Shown: in pieces, positions 51,080 to 62,460 of the stretch
Numbering within the stretch: position 1 is the stretch's first letter
Layout: every line of letters starts with the position of its first letter
NCBI RefSeq assembly: GCF_001039355.2
Contig: NW_019775968.1
Coordinates: 1,055,449-1,119,448 of the forward strand
Reading direction: 5' to 3'
Length of the DNA stretch: 64,000 nucleotides
Source of the DNA: Lingula anatina
Lineage: Eukaryota > Brachiopoda > Lingulata > Lingulida > Lingulidae
Notes under the pieces: model-generated
Seen by the model: the letters and a program-made list of their open reading frames with translations, nothing else
Told to the model about the DNA's origin: nothing
Database searches by the model: none
Made by a program: the position numbers and the translations under genes

Positions 51080-53680
51080 TAACGCTAAATTGTATGACGT
51101 ATTTGTTTCGTCATAGTGTAAGTATGCATGCCCTGTGACTGAACAGCGTCATTGGCTTCACGGTGTAAATGTGAAGTGAATGAGGAGAGGGGAATAGATC
51201 TAGATCTAGATATCTTTTCATGGCGGACTGGACGTTAAAATATGAAGAATCAAGTCCAATACATAGATCTATGCCTATTCTCATTCCTAAACCAGGATGT
51301 ATAGGGGCCTACTGCTAAATATACCTTAATTAAACCTCTATCTTTGTAGGCCTATCTCTTTTGTAAATGATTGCATGTCAGTTGCTCCTGTCTATTTCCG
51401 CAAAAGTCAGCTTTTCTATAGTTTGTCTATAAGCACTTTAATATTTGTTGAAATTGATATCTTTGAAAATCATGATCACACAGAAGTGTCGAAATCGAAA
51501 TCTTGCCCACGTTAGGCCTATTATAAAGAATAATCCGAGGAAAAAAGCACGTTTGTTTGTTTGTTTGTTTACATTATTCAACATTTTATTAGGGCCTACT
51601 GGTTACCAAAGAGTAGGCCTATAAACAAGAATTTAGCAATCAAAATATATACTGTTAAAAAGCAATTAATAAGAAAATCTATTAGAGATTTGCTTTTCTT
51701 CAGCAAAACCTAATAAAATATAATTGCACCTACAACCGAATAATGCAGGACTGTTTAGACCTACGGCAGGCCTCTTTGCAACCCCACAACCAAAATTTGT
51801 GTAAAATTGTTTGTAAATAAAAACTTTTGCTGACTCATTGCATCATAATTTTTAGGATGATGAGTCGTATCGAATATTTGATATATATTTTTATCCCTAT
51901 CAATTATTACAGACAACAATTTGTTACATTGTTAAAATGATAAGGATAGTGGGGTTATTGCAGACAACAATTTGTCACATTGTTAAAATGCTAAGGGTAG
52001 TGGGGTTATATAATAAAAGCGGCCTTATTTGGCCAAATCTCGAACAACCAATATTCTTTGTTCCCTTCTCTATTGTTGTCTGTGGGACTATGAAAGTTTG
52101 TGGTGCACCGGGATGGAAGAGACATAAATAAGACAGTTTCTAATATACATCAAAGAGAAGTCGCCCCTAACACAATTAAGTGCAAACTGTAGGAATAAAA
52201 CATGATAGATGGTATTGAATGTGCTAGATGTGAACCTTTTACCCAAATAATTTTCAGGAATTATACGAGAATTCATTCATTTTCTCCTTGTTTTTCTTAT
52301 TTAAAGCTATTGGGTATTTTTCAAGCGCCTGGGGGAAAGTGACATGGGTTCATATGGATCATGTTATAAGAGTTAAGAGAAAATTGTTTTTACGTTGGTA
52401 TGAAAGCTTGTGCTAATATCCACTCAGCCCTACCTTGCTCACAGAATTTACCGATAAACAGCTTAAATTACACTCAATTTATTGCTTACCCTTTTCTCGT
52501 TTTGTTTGTCAATTACTGCAAAGCTTTTTCTGGTGAGACATTATTAACTATCGAAGCGTTTGTACGAGATTTAGTTTAATTGTAATACATTTTAAAGAGT
52601 ACGGCAAACCCTTTCAAGGGCGTGACGCTGAGGTAGCAAATTGAACCATTGGCTAATGGTGATTAATTCGGTCTGCTTTGACTTTGCGAGTCAATTTGGG
52701 CTGACAAATAACAGCAAATTAAGGGAAGAAAGTAAGAAAGCAAGAAAGAAAACACGGATTCTCCATCAACATTTTGAGCGACCATTGCACTGACAGGTGC
52801 TTTCTATCAGTAAAGCACACCTTAATCGACCTAGCGCACCGCGTAATAAGGTTGTGATGTTTGGTAAAACAAAAATGATGAGGCGAAAATAGATAAGATA
52901 CTCCATATGTTGAATCTAGCATCCAACATAAGCTGTATGCTGAGTTATGTTGGATCCTACGTTGAGTAAAGGTCATTTTAGTTTATTCTACTTATTAAGA
53001 GAGAGAGAGAGAGAGAGATAGTAGAAATTTATTTATGCATCTCTTAATTTTTTTCTTAAACAGATTAATATGCATTTTCTTATTGCTCATTCATGTTTTT
53101 ATTAGCATTCTGCGCCATTTTCCATTCAGAATTTAGTGCAGCAGTAAGATGACCGCTAAAACATCATGAATCTTTATCAAAAATAACAGAAACGAAATAC
53201 TTTGATCTGACTCAAAACTAAAGGTTATCAGCAAGAATAAAACTGCTGTATTATATGATGATTAAATGAGGGAAATGAAGTCGCAAATTGCCTATTTTTC
53301 ATCAGTTAATCCTCTCAGTGATATCTCCCTTTTAACATGTGGGAAAAGGAAGTTATTTCCGAATGAAATGACTCATTTTATTGTTTTTCCATCGGTGCAA
53401 TTATCTGAAATAATTTGTTTTTCATTTACTCCATATACGTTTCACGTAACAGTTTTGACGGTTTAACTGCATCCGTGCTATCACCAGACCGTGTGATTTT
53501 AAACCATTCCATAGCTCATAACATACATGTACATGTAGCTATATAAGACAGGTTGAACTGGCTCCCCATGCTAAGAAATCTTATATTCTAATTCGATTAT
53601 ACTAACAGCATATAAACTATATATTTTCAAATAACTCTCAACGAGAAACAAACACGAATTGCCAATACGAACAATTTTAT
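51080..53680. other. Intergenic region, no gene recognised
   Basis: Holds a GTTT microsatellite (about 51552-51571), a 51-bp tandem duplication (51910-52010) and a GA run (52998-53021). Otherwise featureless AT-rich sequence. Confidence 0.5.
51910..52010. repeat. Tandem duplication, two 51-bp units
   Basis: CAGACAACAATTTGT followed by a TAGTGGGGTTAT block occurs twice with a few substitutions. Confidence 0.85.
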
Positions 53681-53767
53681 TATAAACTGCAAAGCGTCGA
53701 TGTGCCTCTGCCTGCGTACAGAAAGTCCAATACAACATAATTAATGGCATTGTGTCCGTTATCCTTT

Positions 53768-53917
53768 TCATTTTATACCAATGTTCTCATTGATGTTTAG
53801 TCCAAAATCCTTCAAATTTTGATTCAGATAAAAATTTCCTATTAATGTCTGCATCAACTTTCGTTTTCTTGTACACACATCGCACTTCTGCCTTAGTCTT
53901 TCTTCCTCTTGAGCCAT
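53768..53917 (-). CDS. Candidate small exon or short gene, 49 codons
   Basis: On the minus strand a T-rich tract ending TTTTTGCAG is followed by GTA and an ATG-led frame starting MAQEEERLRQKCDVC and ending IGIK before TGA. An AATAAA lies on the same strand roughly 90 bases downstream (about 53680). The layout resembles a last exon. A second frame through the same DNA is also open, so the reading is uncertain and I recognise no family. Confidence 0.25.
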   Translation of the reverse strand: MAQEEERLRQKCDVCTRKRKLMQTLIGNFYLNQNLKDFGLNINENIGIK

Positions 53918-54670
53918 TACCTGCAAAAAGTATAAAATTCGCCATCATATGCGATATCCTACAAGGCATTCAGAGGAGAAAATAACGTTTGTACTGCAGG
54001 GCTAAACGCCCTCGAATGATCACCCCTCCCTTTCGCGTGATTTATTCACCTTTTAAACACAGCGTCCCCTGACCACACCTTTCACATGACTTCCGTCCCG
54101 AACGACGTCGTAGTCAACCCGTTTAACGACAATAAATATATGGAACCAGGTGGTCTGCTTCAATAGTACAGCCGTCATAACTAGGCTGGAAATGTGCTTT
54201 GGGTGTATGTGTGTCCTGGATGTAAGGTTAATCAAGATAATAATGACATCAAATATGTACTTATGGTGTATATATTTTTACCGAGAATTCGATACACCTC
54301 ATGACCCTTTGTGCTGCATTAACTCTCTTAATAGGGGGAGCATACCTGTTATTTATTTTGGCTCTCTAGCTGGAGTGGCCTTAGAATCTGTATTAGTATT
54401 AATGGACGCATAGTCATACAGTGGTCGACCACTGCGCATGTCCATTAATAGATTTGTTACAACGTCGTTTAGGGGCCTAGCTGATTTGTAGGCATCCTGG
54501 TAGAAAGACAAAAGTTACACACAGTTGTAAACAGGTACAAACGAAGAAGAGAGACCAAATTACAAGCTGTTGGTTTTGTCGAAAGTACATGTGCCTGGTT
54601 CCCAGGAGTTTCTGTTCGTGCTGCGATTCGGCTGGAATATTACAAAGGATATTCAAAAGAGGATACAAGC

Positions 54671-56932
54671 ATGCGCTGGTACAGAGCTGTACTAGGTTCT
54701 TTGGTGCTGATTTTTACCTCAGCCGTACAGAACTCACATGGTTCGTTGTCTGGGAAAGAAAGCATGAATACTTCATTACAAGCCAACCCAGAACACTGTC
54801 ATACTCGTGCTTCTTGCAATTCCTCTGACGCTGAAAGAAACTGTTACTGTGACGAAGTTTGCATTCTCTACGAAGACTGTTGTAAAGATTTTCATCCCGC
54901 GGAACTTACAAATAACAACCTGACAAAGAAATATATGTTACAGTTAGCCAGGGAAATCAAAGGACTCTTTGAATGTATGACATTGTCTACCAAATCTTCC
55001 GGTTACGTCATATCAAAATGCCCACAGAAATGGAGCGGACCCAACGAAATAAAAATCAACTGCGAACATAATTTCAACAAAACAAAATCCTTTGATCAAT
55101 TCATGGAAACTCCAGTGGTTGGTAAAAGGACTGGCCTTGTATTTAGAAATGTTTTCTGCAGTATATGTCACGAAGTAGACGATATCGCTTATTACTCTGT
55201 AAAATTTGGCTGCTCAGTTCCGCAAAGTTCAACGCACCCCATGGGCCCACCAGGAAGACGACCCAATTTCCAGCCACCGGCAGGAGTTCCTCTAGATTCT
55301 ATGGACGTCAATGTCAGTCACGTTTTCAATGAATGTAGTCGAACATATAAGTATAAAGGAACCCATCTGAACAGAAAAACGTGTGTGAAATATATTTCTA
55401 CCTGCTCTGACAAAAGCAGCCAATACAGAAAGTTATGTGAGGACACCCCTTATGTATCGTTTGTATACCATAACGAAACGCACGAAACATACAAGAACAG
55501 ATTCTGCGCCATGTGCAATGGCATTGAGGAAAGACGGCTGAATTGTATTAAAAAGGAAAATGCAACATCCAGTCTTCCTATGTATTCTTATAGTGTGTTA
55601 TTTGACCTAAATACGGCAACTCTTGAACTGAAAACCATATATTCACCGTACCCAAGTACTGCTGAATATCAGAAATGCCCCCATGGTCAGACGATAGAAT
55701 TCGGTACAAACTCGTGTCGTACTTTAATGTGTGAGCAAGACAAAGTGCTAAAGGGAAACAAATGCGTTCAGGTCTCTGACACCTTCCTTAACCGCTCATA
55801 TAACAGTTCTATAGAGAAAGAGTTACTTTGTCCACATTTAAACTATTCAACATTCGTGCTCTTCCCAAATGGCGAACTGTACATCAATAAAACTGGACAG
55901 TATTTTACTTCAGATGATTACCGGAGAGTTGATGAGAATAGCGTTTTGGTGTGTGTTAGTACGTATGGAAATCAAACAGAAGATGTCGTGCAGTTTAATT
56001 TTTCAGCAATCCAGACTTATCTTTCGTCCATTGGTTTAATCATATCTTCCATTTGTCTTTCTATTCACTTTGTAATATACATGATGCTCCCCTCACTGCG
56101 CAACAGACCGGGCAAAATTCTACTGCATTATGTTGCTTCGCTATTTGGAGCACAGATACTGTTCTTGATAAGTCCAAGATTGGGGAGTATTACACACGCT
56201 TGCTACATTTTCTCAGTCCTGCTTCACTTTATGTACCTAGTTGCTTTTCTGTGGATGAATATTATGTCATTTGATATTTGTCACACTTTCTCCAATCCGA
56301 CACAAGTGTCGTCCTCGCAGAGATGCTCCAAGACATTTATTATCTATCACTTTTACGTGTGGTTTTTTGCTTTTACAATCATAACAATTGCACTCGTGGT
56401 GGATTTTTCTGATGATGTCCCAATAACATATAAACCTGGATACGGCAATTATGGTCTATGCTGGTTAACGCAGAAGTATGGATTGCTTATATTCTTTATT
56501 GGGCCTGTATCTGCAATCCTCTTAGCAAATTTAATCTTATTTGCCATATCAGCCTACAACATTACCAAGGTTTCGAACGACACAAACAGAATAGCTCTTT
56601 TGAACAAATCTTCTGAAAAGCGAAATCTGCTGTTGTTTGTTAAACTCTCTGTAGTGATGGGCATTACTTGGATAACTGGTTTTGTTGCCATGGCAACTAA
56701 CCGATCGGAACTTTGGTTTTTGTTCATATTCCTGAACACATGGCTCGGTGTATTCCTCTTCTTAGTTTATATATGCAATAAAAACGTGTTTCAGCTGTTA
56801 AGGAAAAAATTCGGATGTCACACCAAGAAAAATTTAAGGAATAGTAAAAGCAACAGTTCAGCTGTTTCTTCCATGCGAAATCGAACATCTACGACGGAAT
56901 TGTCAATAGTGCGTTTAAATACGCGATTGTAA
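54671..56932 (+). CDS. Methuselah-like class B GPCR with somatomedin-B-like ectodomain (753 aa, intronless)
   Basis: A cell-surface seven-helix receptor. Layout: signal peptide (1-24); a Cys-rich segment at 43-74 with NCYCDEVC and YEDCCKDF, the spacing of a somatomedin B knot; further paired-Cys blocks (for example CSICH at 163-167, CAMCNG at 279-284); many N-glycosylation sequons; helices at about 449-473, 482-501, 509-533, 555-576, 602-628, 653-676 and 680-702. Cys511 and Cys597 can form the usual loop disulfide. RNRPGKILLHYVASLFGAQ, the CWLTQKYGL after helix 4 and LSVVMGITWITG are hallmarks of the Methuselah branch of class B. No GPS autoproteolysis motif is seen. The ligand is unknown. 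The gene has no intron in its coding part. A related gene follows 2.8 kb downstream on the same strand. AATAAA at 57088-57093. Confidence 0.93.
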   Translation: MRWYRAVLGSLVLIFTSAVQNSHGSLSGKESMNTSLQANPEHCHTRASCNSSDAERNCYCDEVCILYEDCCKDFHPAELTNNNLTKKYMLQLAREIKGLFECMTLSTKSSGYVISKCPQKWSGPNEIKINCEHNFNKTKSFDQFMETPVVGKRTGLVFRNVFCSICHEVDDIAYYSVKFGCSVPQSSTHPMGPPGRRPNFQPPAGVPLDSMDVNVSHVFNECSRTYKYKGTHLNRKTCVKYISTCSDKSSQYRKLCEDTPYVSFVYHNETHETYKNRFCAMCNGIEERRLNCIKKENATSSLPMYSYSVLFDLNTATLELKTIYSPYPSTAEYQKCPHGQTIEFGTNSCRTLMCEQDKVLKGNKCVQVSDTFLNRSYNSSIEKELLCPHLNYSTFVLFPNGELYINKTGQYFTSDDYRRVDENSVLVCVSTYGNQTEDVVQFNFSAIQTYLSSIGLIISSICLSIHFVIYMMLPSLRNRPGKILLHYVASLFGAQILFLISPRLGSITHACYIFSVLLHFMYLVAFLWMNIMSFDICHTFSNPTQVSSSQRCSKTFIIYHFYVWFFAFTIITIALVVDFSDDVPITYKPGYGNYGLCWLTQKYGLLIFFIGPVSAILLANLILFAISAYNITKVSNDTNRIALLNKSSEKRNLLLFVKLSVVMGITWITGFVAMATNRSELWFLFIFLNTWLGVFLFLVYICNKNVFQLLRKKFGCHTKKNLRNSKSNSSAVSSMRNRTSTTELSIVRLNTRL

Positions 56933-57087
56933 ACACATAGGAAGCGTCCGAGACCAATTATTTTCATGAAAGATAATGGGTAATTCCACTTTTTGGCAAT
57001 TTTGGATAATGATAAAACCCATTTGGTGTTTAGTAAACAACTTAGCTGTATCTTACAGGCGTTATACATTGAAGCAGTGAAAAAAAT

Positions 57088-57093
57088 AATAAA
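57088..57093 (+). terminator. Polyadenylation signal of the first GPCR gene
   Basis: AATAAA 156 bases after the stop codon. Confidence 0.5.
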
Positions 57094-59729
57094 ATACTAT
57101 GAGCTTAAAGAGGGCAGGAAAGAACACGTTTTTATTGTTAGCTAGTTAACATTCTTAATGGACGTAATGAAAAATATACAAGTCGAGTAAAATTTGAAAA
57201 TACAAGAATATCAGGTTTCATATCCTTGGTTTATTTTAATAGCGTTTTCTAACCGGTAGGTGCACCTTACGTAATTTTGTTACGTAAAATAGAACAATGC
57301 AGATGAACAATCATTGGCATTTAAAACGCTTTTTCAATGTTAGATATTGTGTGTATTATGTTTGATGGCATATGATTCTCCAACCCTATCTGTCTCGTTA
57401 TTAAAATAATGAGACATTTGAATCCGTTTTCTAGTATGTATATATGTGATCAATGAATTTACTCGTAGCATAAATGGTTTTACCGGATGTGTCCAAGTCA
57501 AATTTGTAATGTATGAGTTTATTAAGTAATTCATTCAGAGAAGGAAATTTGCGGATTTTGGGTCACTTATTTATCTAATAATGTAATGCGCACTGTGTAA
57601 CCTTCACTTTTGATTGTTATTACTTGTAAGCTACATGCATGTGTGGCACAAAGTAGTTAAATGAAGTCCTTTTTTACATACATGTATATCTTACTTTCTA
57701 TGTAATCATGAGTTACACTGTAAAAACATACAATGAAGTATAAAGTAAAACACACCCGGGTCCCAATTTACGGTATTGGTGAGACGCATAAAATTACAAG
57801 ACAAGTACATATTTATTATTAATCATTATTTATCTTATTTATGTCAGTGTAAAGAATTCTCTATTATTTAAAATAATGTCACAGGCTTTAGCTGTATCTT
57901 TATATGTATTTGTATTTGACATGAGAAATATAATATATAAAAAGATTAACGTTATCCATATTTTGAATATGATGACGTGTTTCTTTCCCCTAGATCATAT
58001 AACTCCCCATGTACTTCACCTCATCTGCGCATGCTTCATGTTCTCTGCCCCGGCCACTACCATCACAGCATTGACAAATTATTTGTGTACCGCCTTTAAG
58101 GCCCCGCACCTGAATTTAACCAGCGTCCAGCTTTCATTCTTTATTTTTGACTCCAGAGTTTATAAAACATGTATAAACGAAGTGATTATTTCATTTAGAT
58201 GCATTCCTTGTGTTGTACAAATATTTCTTTTCGTTATACCAGCGATTCCTCGTTTCTTTGGGCGGTTTCACTCAAATTCACATTTTCATAATCTTCTTGC
58301 GCGTGAGTCTGAACCTTTTTTTATAAAAACTAAAGATATTCACTGTCGCTCTGTTGGTATTGCCCGGCCCCCTTTCTTTGTGGCTGCTACATCGAGTATA
58401 TATATATACATACTGTATATACAATGATATAAGCTATTTCAATAGAAAAGAAAATAAGTTTTAAATCCTATAGCGTTGATGATGGGCAAATAAGAAAACC
58501 GCCGCGGGCGGAAAGCCTGACTTTTATACCCATTTATCATTGTTAAATATTGATGTTATTAGTTATTATCATTTAATAATGTTATGGTATTAAACTACAG
58601 ATGAACATCTCTTGATCTCACACTCGACCTTTTTTATAGAAGTTCAAACGAAGTGTTACAAGAAAAAATTGTTTTCCACGGAAACAGACCACTTGATCAA
58701 AAGAAAGTTCTATAAACAAAGCTGGTTTTAGATAACTTCGCGTGAGTGGATCCTGGCATTTTTAATGGTTGTCAAAATCAAAGAAATATTTGGATCTGGT
58801 AAATCCAGGATTTTACCGCACAGCAAGTTGTCTTTGGTTAAAGCATGGAGAAGGGGTAACCGTTATCGGCACTTAAAAACGATGAAATTGTAGATGATTA
58901 AAAACGCGGCGAATGTTGTTCTTGACAGCTAGTGTTTCATACTTCCTTTGTAGGTAAGTAGGGCCGAAAATGACCATATCCATGAACAAATACAGGATAT
59001 TACTTTAGGGAAGGAGATATCGGGGTAAAAACATTTTCGTTTGCCATATCTACATGACAAATAAAAGAGCATTTGTAGGAAGCTGAAGGCACAGCGAGTG
59101 TCCGCAATCTTCTCCCATTACCAGCCCCTTCGTAAATCCCAAGATTCTATGTTAGAAACATTTCAATATATCAAATATGTTTATGCATTAAACTAAGCTG
59201 ATGAAGGTGGTAAAGTATGAAAAACGATTGTAGAAAAAAATTTTCCGTGATATATGCGTTATAGGATAACATATTTAAGCTCATTTTCATGGGTAGGAGT
59301 CGGGTTACAGTAAGGTAATGAATTAATCCAATCAAGCCGACTACAGCATATCTCGCTACCGGAGAGTTTATTCTATATACAGAAGATGAAAATGATTTAA
59401 TTTCCGGACAATCAAAAATGTGCGGGACGAACGCAGAGTTGATGTATACAGCATCACATGTCTGCAAGAGATCGCAGTTGCGAAGAATTTACAAACACAT
59501 CAGTGCAAATATTTGGTCCAGGGCACTATATATATATTCGCTTCATTCTACCAGGGATGAATTTTGTGGTAACAACCAGACTTCGCGAATCTTATCGACC
59601 TTTAGAAGATGTTTAATACGCGGTTTTTGGACACCACAGAATAGGGAGAAACTTTTCGCACACGTACGTCTATATATCGAAGATTGAAAATAGCCGAGTC
59701 TCAGTTGCCAGTGAATTAATACTGTAACC
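57094..59729. other. Spacer between the two GPCR genes
   Basis: No supported gene. A 183-codon frame (57876-58427) is open but shows no domain, ends in a TA-repeat-encoded tail and has an ordinary frequency of rare codons; I treat it as chance or as part of an unidentified repeat. A TATA-like ACTATATATATAT at 59525-59537 is the best promoter candidate for the second receptor. Confidence 0.4.
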
Positions 59730-62137
59730 ATGTCTGTTAAGCTACTGAAATTACTTGTTTGCGTGTTATTCTACATGGGCACTAAGCAGAGCAGCCGTGC
59801 GAATATGCCAAAAAATACGACTCCCAATGTAAGGATCGAGGAGAACGAAGAGGTAATGCTAAACTTGGATGACTTCGTTGTTCCTCCTCCTCCACCAGAC
59901 AGATTGATGTGCGACAGGATGTCTTTGTGCACAAACTCAAGCTCAGACAGCAATGACGAAGAAAGAAACTGTTACTGTAATAGTCTGTGTGTTCTCTACG
60001 GGGACTGTTGTGAAGATGCTGACTCTGTACACCTAATAGACGATAGAGACAAAGCAGCACACTCTGAATACACGATTCTGAGAGAAAAAATAAAGGGTAC
60101 GTTTGAATGCACCGCGCTTCCCGGAATGGATTTATCCCGATTTCAGTATGTAATTACAAGATGCCCCTCCGCTTGGAACATGTCACAGAGGGTACGGTAC
60201 TCTTGTGAGAATCCTCTAGACTGGAGCTCAAATGATATTTTTTAAGTATACCTGCCGTCGGAAAAAGAACGGGGTTGTTGTTTAAAAATGTGTATTGTAG
60301 TATATGCCATGGCGAACTCAGCGTAACGTATTATAATGTGAAATATATTTGTGAATTTCCACCTTTGGAATTTGAACTTCAAAAGCATTTACCCCTGAGG
60401 GATGGAAAGGATGTTACACCCACACGTAATAGTAAGCCCACAACGACTCAAAGCACTTTAAATATATCGGACATAGCTCGCGTTTGCAGTTGGAAAATAG
60501 TCGAACCAGACTTACGAAATGTAAAACACTTTTCAAAGCACTGTATTTACCATACATCAAAGTGTCAAGATAAACACAGTATTTACAGGCAAGAATGTGA
60601 GGACGTACCGTTCGTCTCTTTTGTTTATGCATCGCATCGTGTCATCTACAAGAACAAATTCTGTGCGTTTTGTAACGGGCTTAACGAGAGTGACGTTACT
60701 TGCACTATCAGAAGTCCCCTTGTGTTTAGTATGACAGACGTAGCCTTTGGGGTGGGTGAAGGCGGATTGCCTTATTCCGTTTTATTTGATCCAAACGCAT
60801 TGTCGTTTCGAGCGTCTGGGAGAGATATTGCCACTAAAAACTTTAAGAAGTGTTTACAGGGGCAGGTTTTTGATGTTGTGTCAGAAAGATGTCGGCAGCT
60901 TCTCTGCAGCACGAACGAAAAACTGGTCGGTAATATATGTGTCAGTGTTGATAGCGAGGAACCTACCCACTTAAATGACGACAATGGAGCTGCTTCAGAT
61001 ACTACACAGAATGTTACACGTAGCACCTGCCCGAAGTTAAATTACACCGTCTACGTACATTTTCAAAATGACACTCTCTATGTCAATGCCACCGATAGAC
61101 TTTATTTGCCAGAATCTTTTGAATTTCTCGATGACGGAACTGTGCTCGTTTGCACTAATTTGTCACAAAATATTTCATATGACGAAAACTTTGAGCCCTT
61201 CTCATTTAGTTTTGATGCCGCACAAGTTATTTGTTCAACGGTTGGTCTGGTCATTTCTACTGTTTGTCTCGGGCTTCTTTTAATTATATATTCACTGCTT
61301 TCGACTCTAAGGAATCTTCCCGGAAAGATATTAATGTGCCTGGTAGCCTCCTTGTTCGTTGCACAGACACTTTTCCTACTGAGCCCACTTTGGGGTAAAT
61401 TTGACACAGCTTGCATTACTTTCGCGGTGCTAATGCACTTCTCGTATTTAGCAACGTTTTTCTGGACAAATGTTATGTCTTTCGATATTTGTTTTACATT
61501 TTCAAATGCAAGCCGTATTTCAAATTCAAGCAAGCACGCCAAGAAGTTTGTTTTTTATTCTATTTACGGGTGGGGTTCAGCGCTCTTCGTGACATTATCT
61601 GGGGTTGTTGTGGATCGTAGCGGCGTTCCCTCAGAGTTCAAACCGAGATACGGTGACAATGGTGTGTGCTGGATTACCCAGAAATACGGACTTTTGATAT
61701 TCTTCATATGTCCCGTCTCACTCTTGTTATGCTTAGACTTGATATGTTTTGTCTTGGCGGTGGTTGGAATTCGACGAGCTTCAAAAGCGGCAAGTTTCGC
61801 CAAAAAGACATCCGAAAAACGGCGTTTAATACTTTACATCAAACTTTCGGCTGTAATGGGCCTTACCTGGATCACTGCTTATTTTTCCATGGCAACAAAA
61901 ATAAGTGAACTTTGGTTTCTTTTCATATTTCTCAATACGTGGCTTGGGGTGTTTATTTTTTTGGCTTTTATATGTAACAAAAAGGTGTATAACCTTCTCA
62001 AAAATCTTTTTGGCATTAAGAGGAGAGAGGTAACAACATCCAAAAGCAATACCTTATCAACGACAGTATCTTCACCAATATCAAGTGTTACTAGGCCGAA
62101 CACGAAGGAAATTGCAGACAGATGTACTTCGATTTAA
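59730..62137 (+). pseudogene. Second Methuselah-like GPCR, one-base frameshift (otherwise intact, intronless)
   Basis: Tandem paralogue of the upstream receptor. The first frame, 59730-60245, covers the signal peptide, a PPPPP stretch and the somatomedin-B-like motif (NCYCNSLC, YGDCCED). It stops at TAA 60243-60245. The remaining receptor continues without further damage in the frame one base back, from the T run to 62137: Cys blocks, seven helices, LRNLPGKILMCLVASL, CWITQKYGLL, LSAVMGLTWIT and a Ser/Thr-rich tail. At the break the copy reads six T residues (60238-60243). With seven, the two parts would form one frame of about 802 residues that aligns through the VGKRTGL block of the other receptor. 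This could be a sequencing or assembly error, a damaged allele or a young pseudogene. AATAAA at 62455-62460. Confidence 0.85.
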
Positions 62138-62454
62138 CTGATAGGCCTACTGGAAAAAATGTATTAAATGTCTTGAGTAATGAGGATAGATTTTGTGGGA
62201 TCATGATTCGTGTTCATGCAATGGAGTCTATGCCCACGCAGTGGATTGTCAAGCGTTATGAACTTCTGTAGAGCTTATGAAGTAAAATGTAACATATTTC
62301 ATTTGAAGTGAAGGATCTCTATTCATATTCTACTCGGATTGACTATAACGCAGCAAGCAGGAGATGAAGTGTGGATTCCGTTAATTTAGCGGAAGATGTT
62401 TTATAGATGTACACACATGATGTGTTTGATGTTCTTGATAATCTCTTTTGAAGT

Positions 62455-62460
62455 AATAAA
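62455..62460 (+). terminator. Polyadenylation signal of the second GPCR gene
   Basis: AATAAA 318 bases after the stop codon. Confidence 0.45.

Noticed and set aside
54589-54828. 79-codon frame overlapping the first receptor start
   Set aside because: Different frame from the receptor, no domain; at most an upstream reading frame on the message.
57876-58427. 183-codon open frame between the GPCR genes
   Set aside because: No domain, hydrophobic but irregular, ends in codons from a TA repeat, no promoter or polyadenylation context. Likely chance or part of an unidentified repeat.
60238-60244. T TTT TTA heptamer at the receptor frameshift, as a programmed -1 slippery site
   Set aside because: The heptamer is out of register with the upstream frame (codons ATT TTT TAA), so tandem re-pairing is poor. 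The sister gene needs no frameshift.
61102-61542. 146-codon minus-strand frame
   Set aside because: Antisense shadow of the second receptor.
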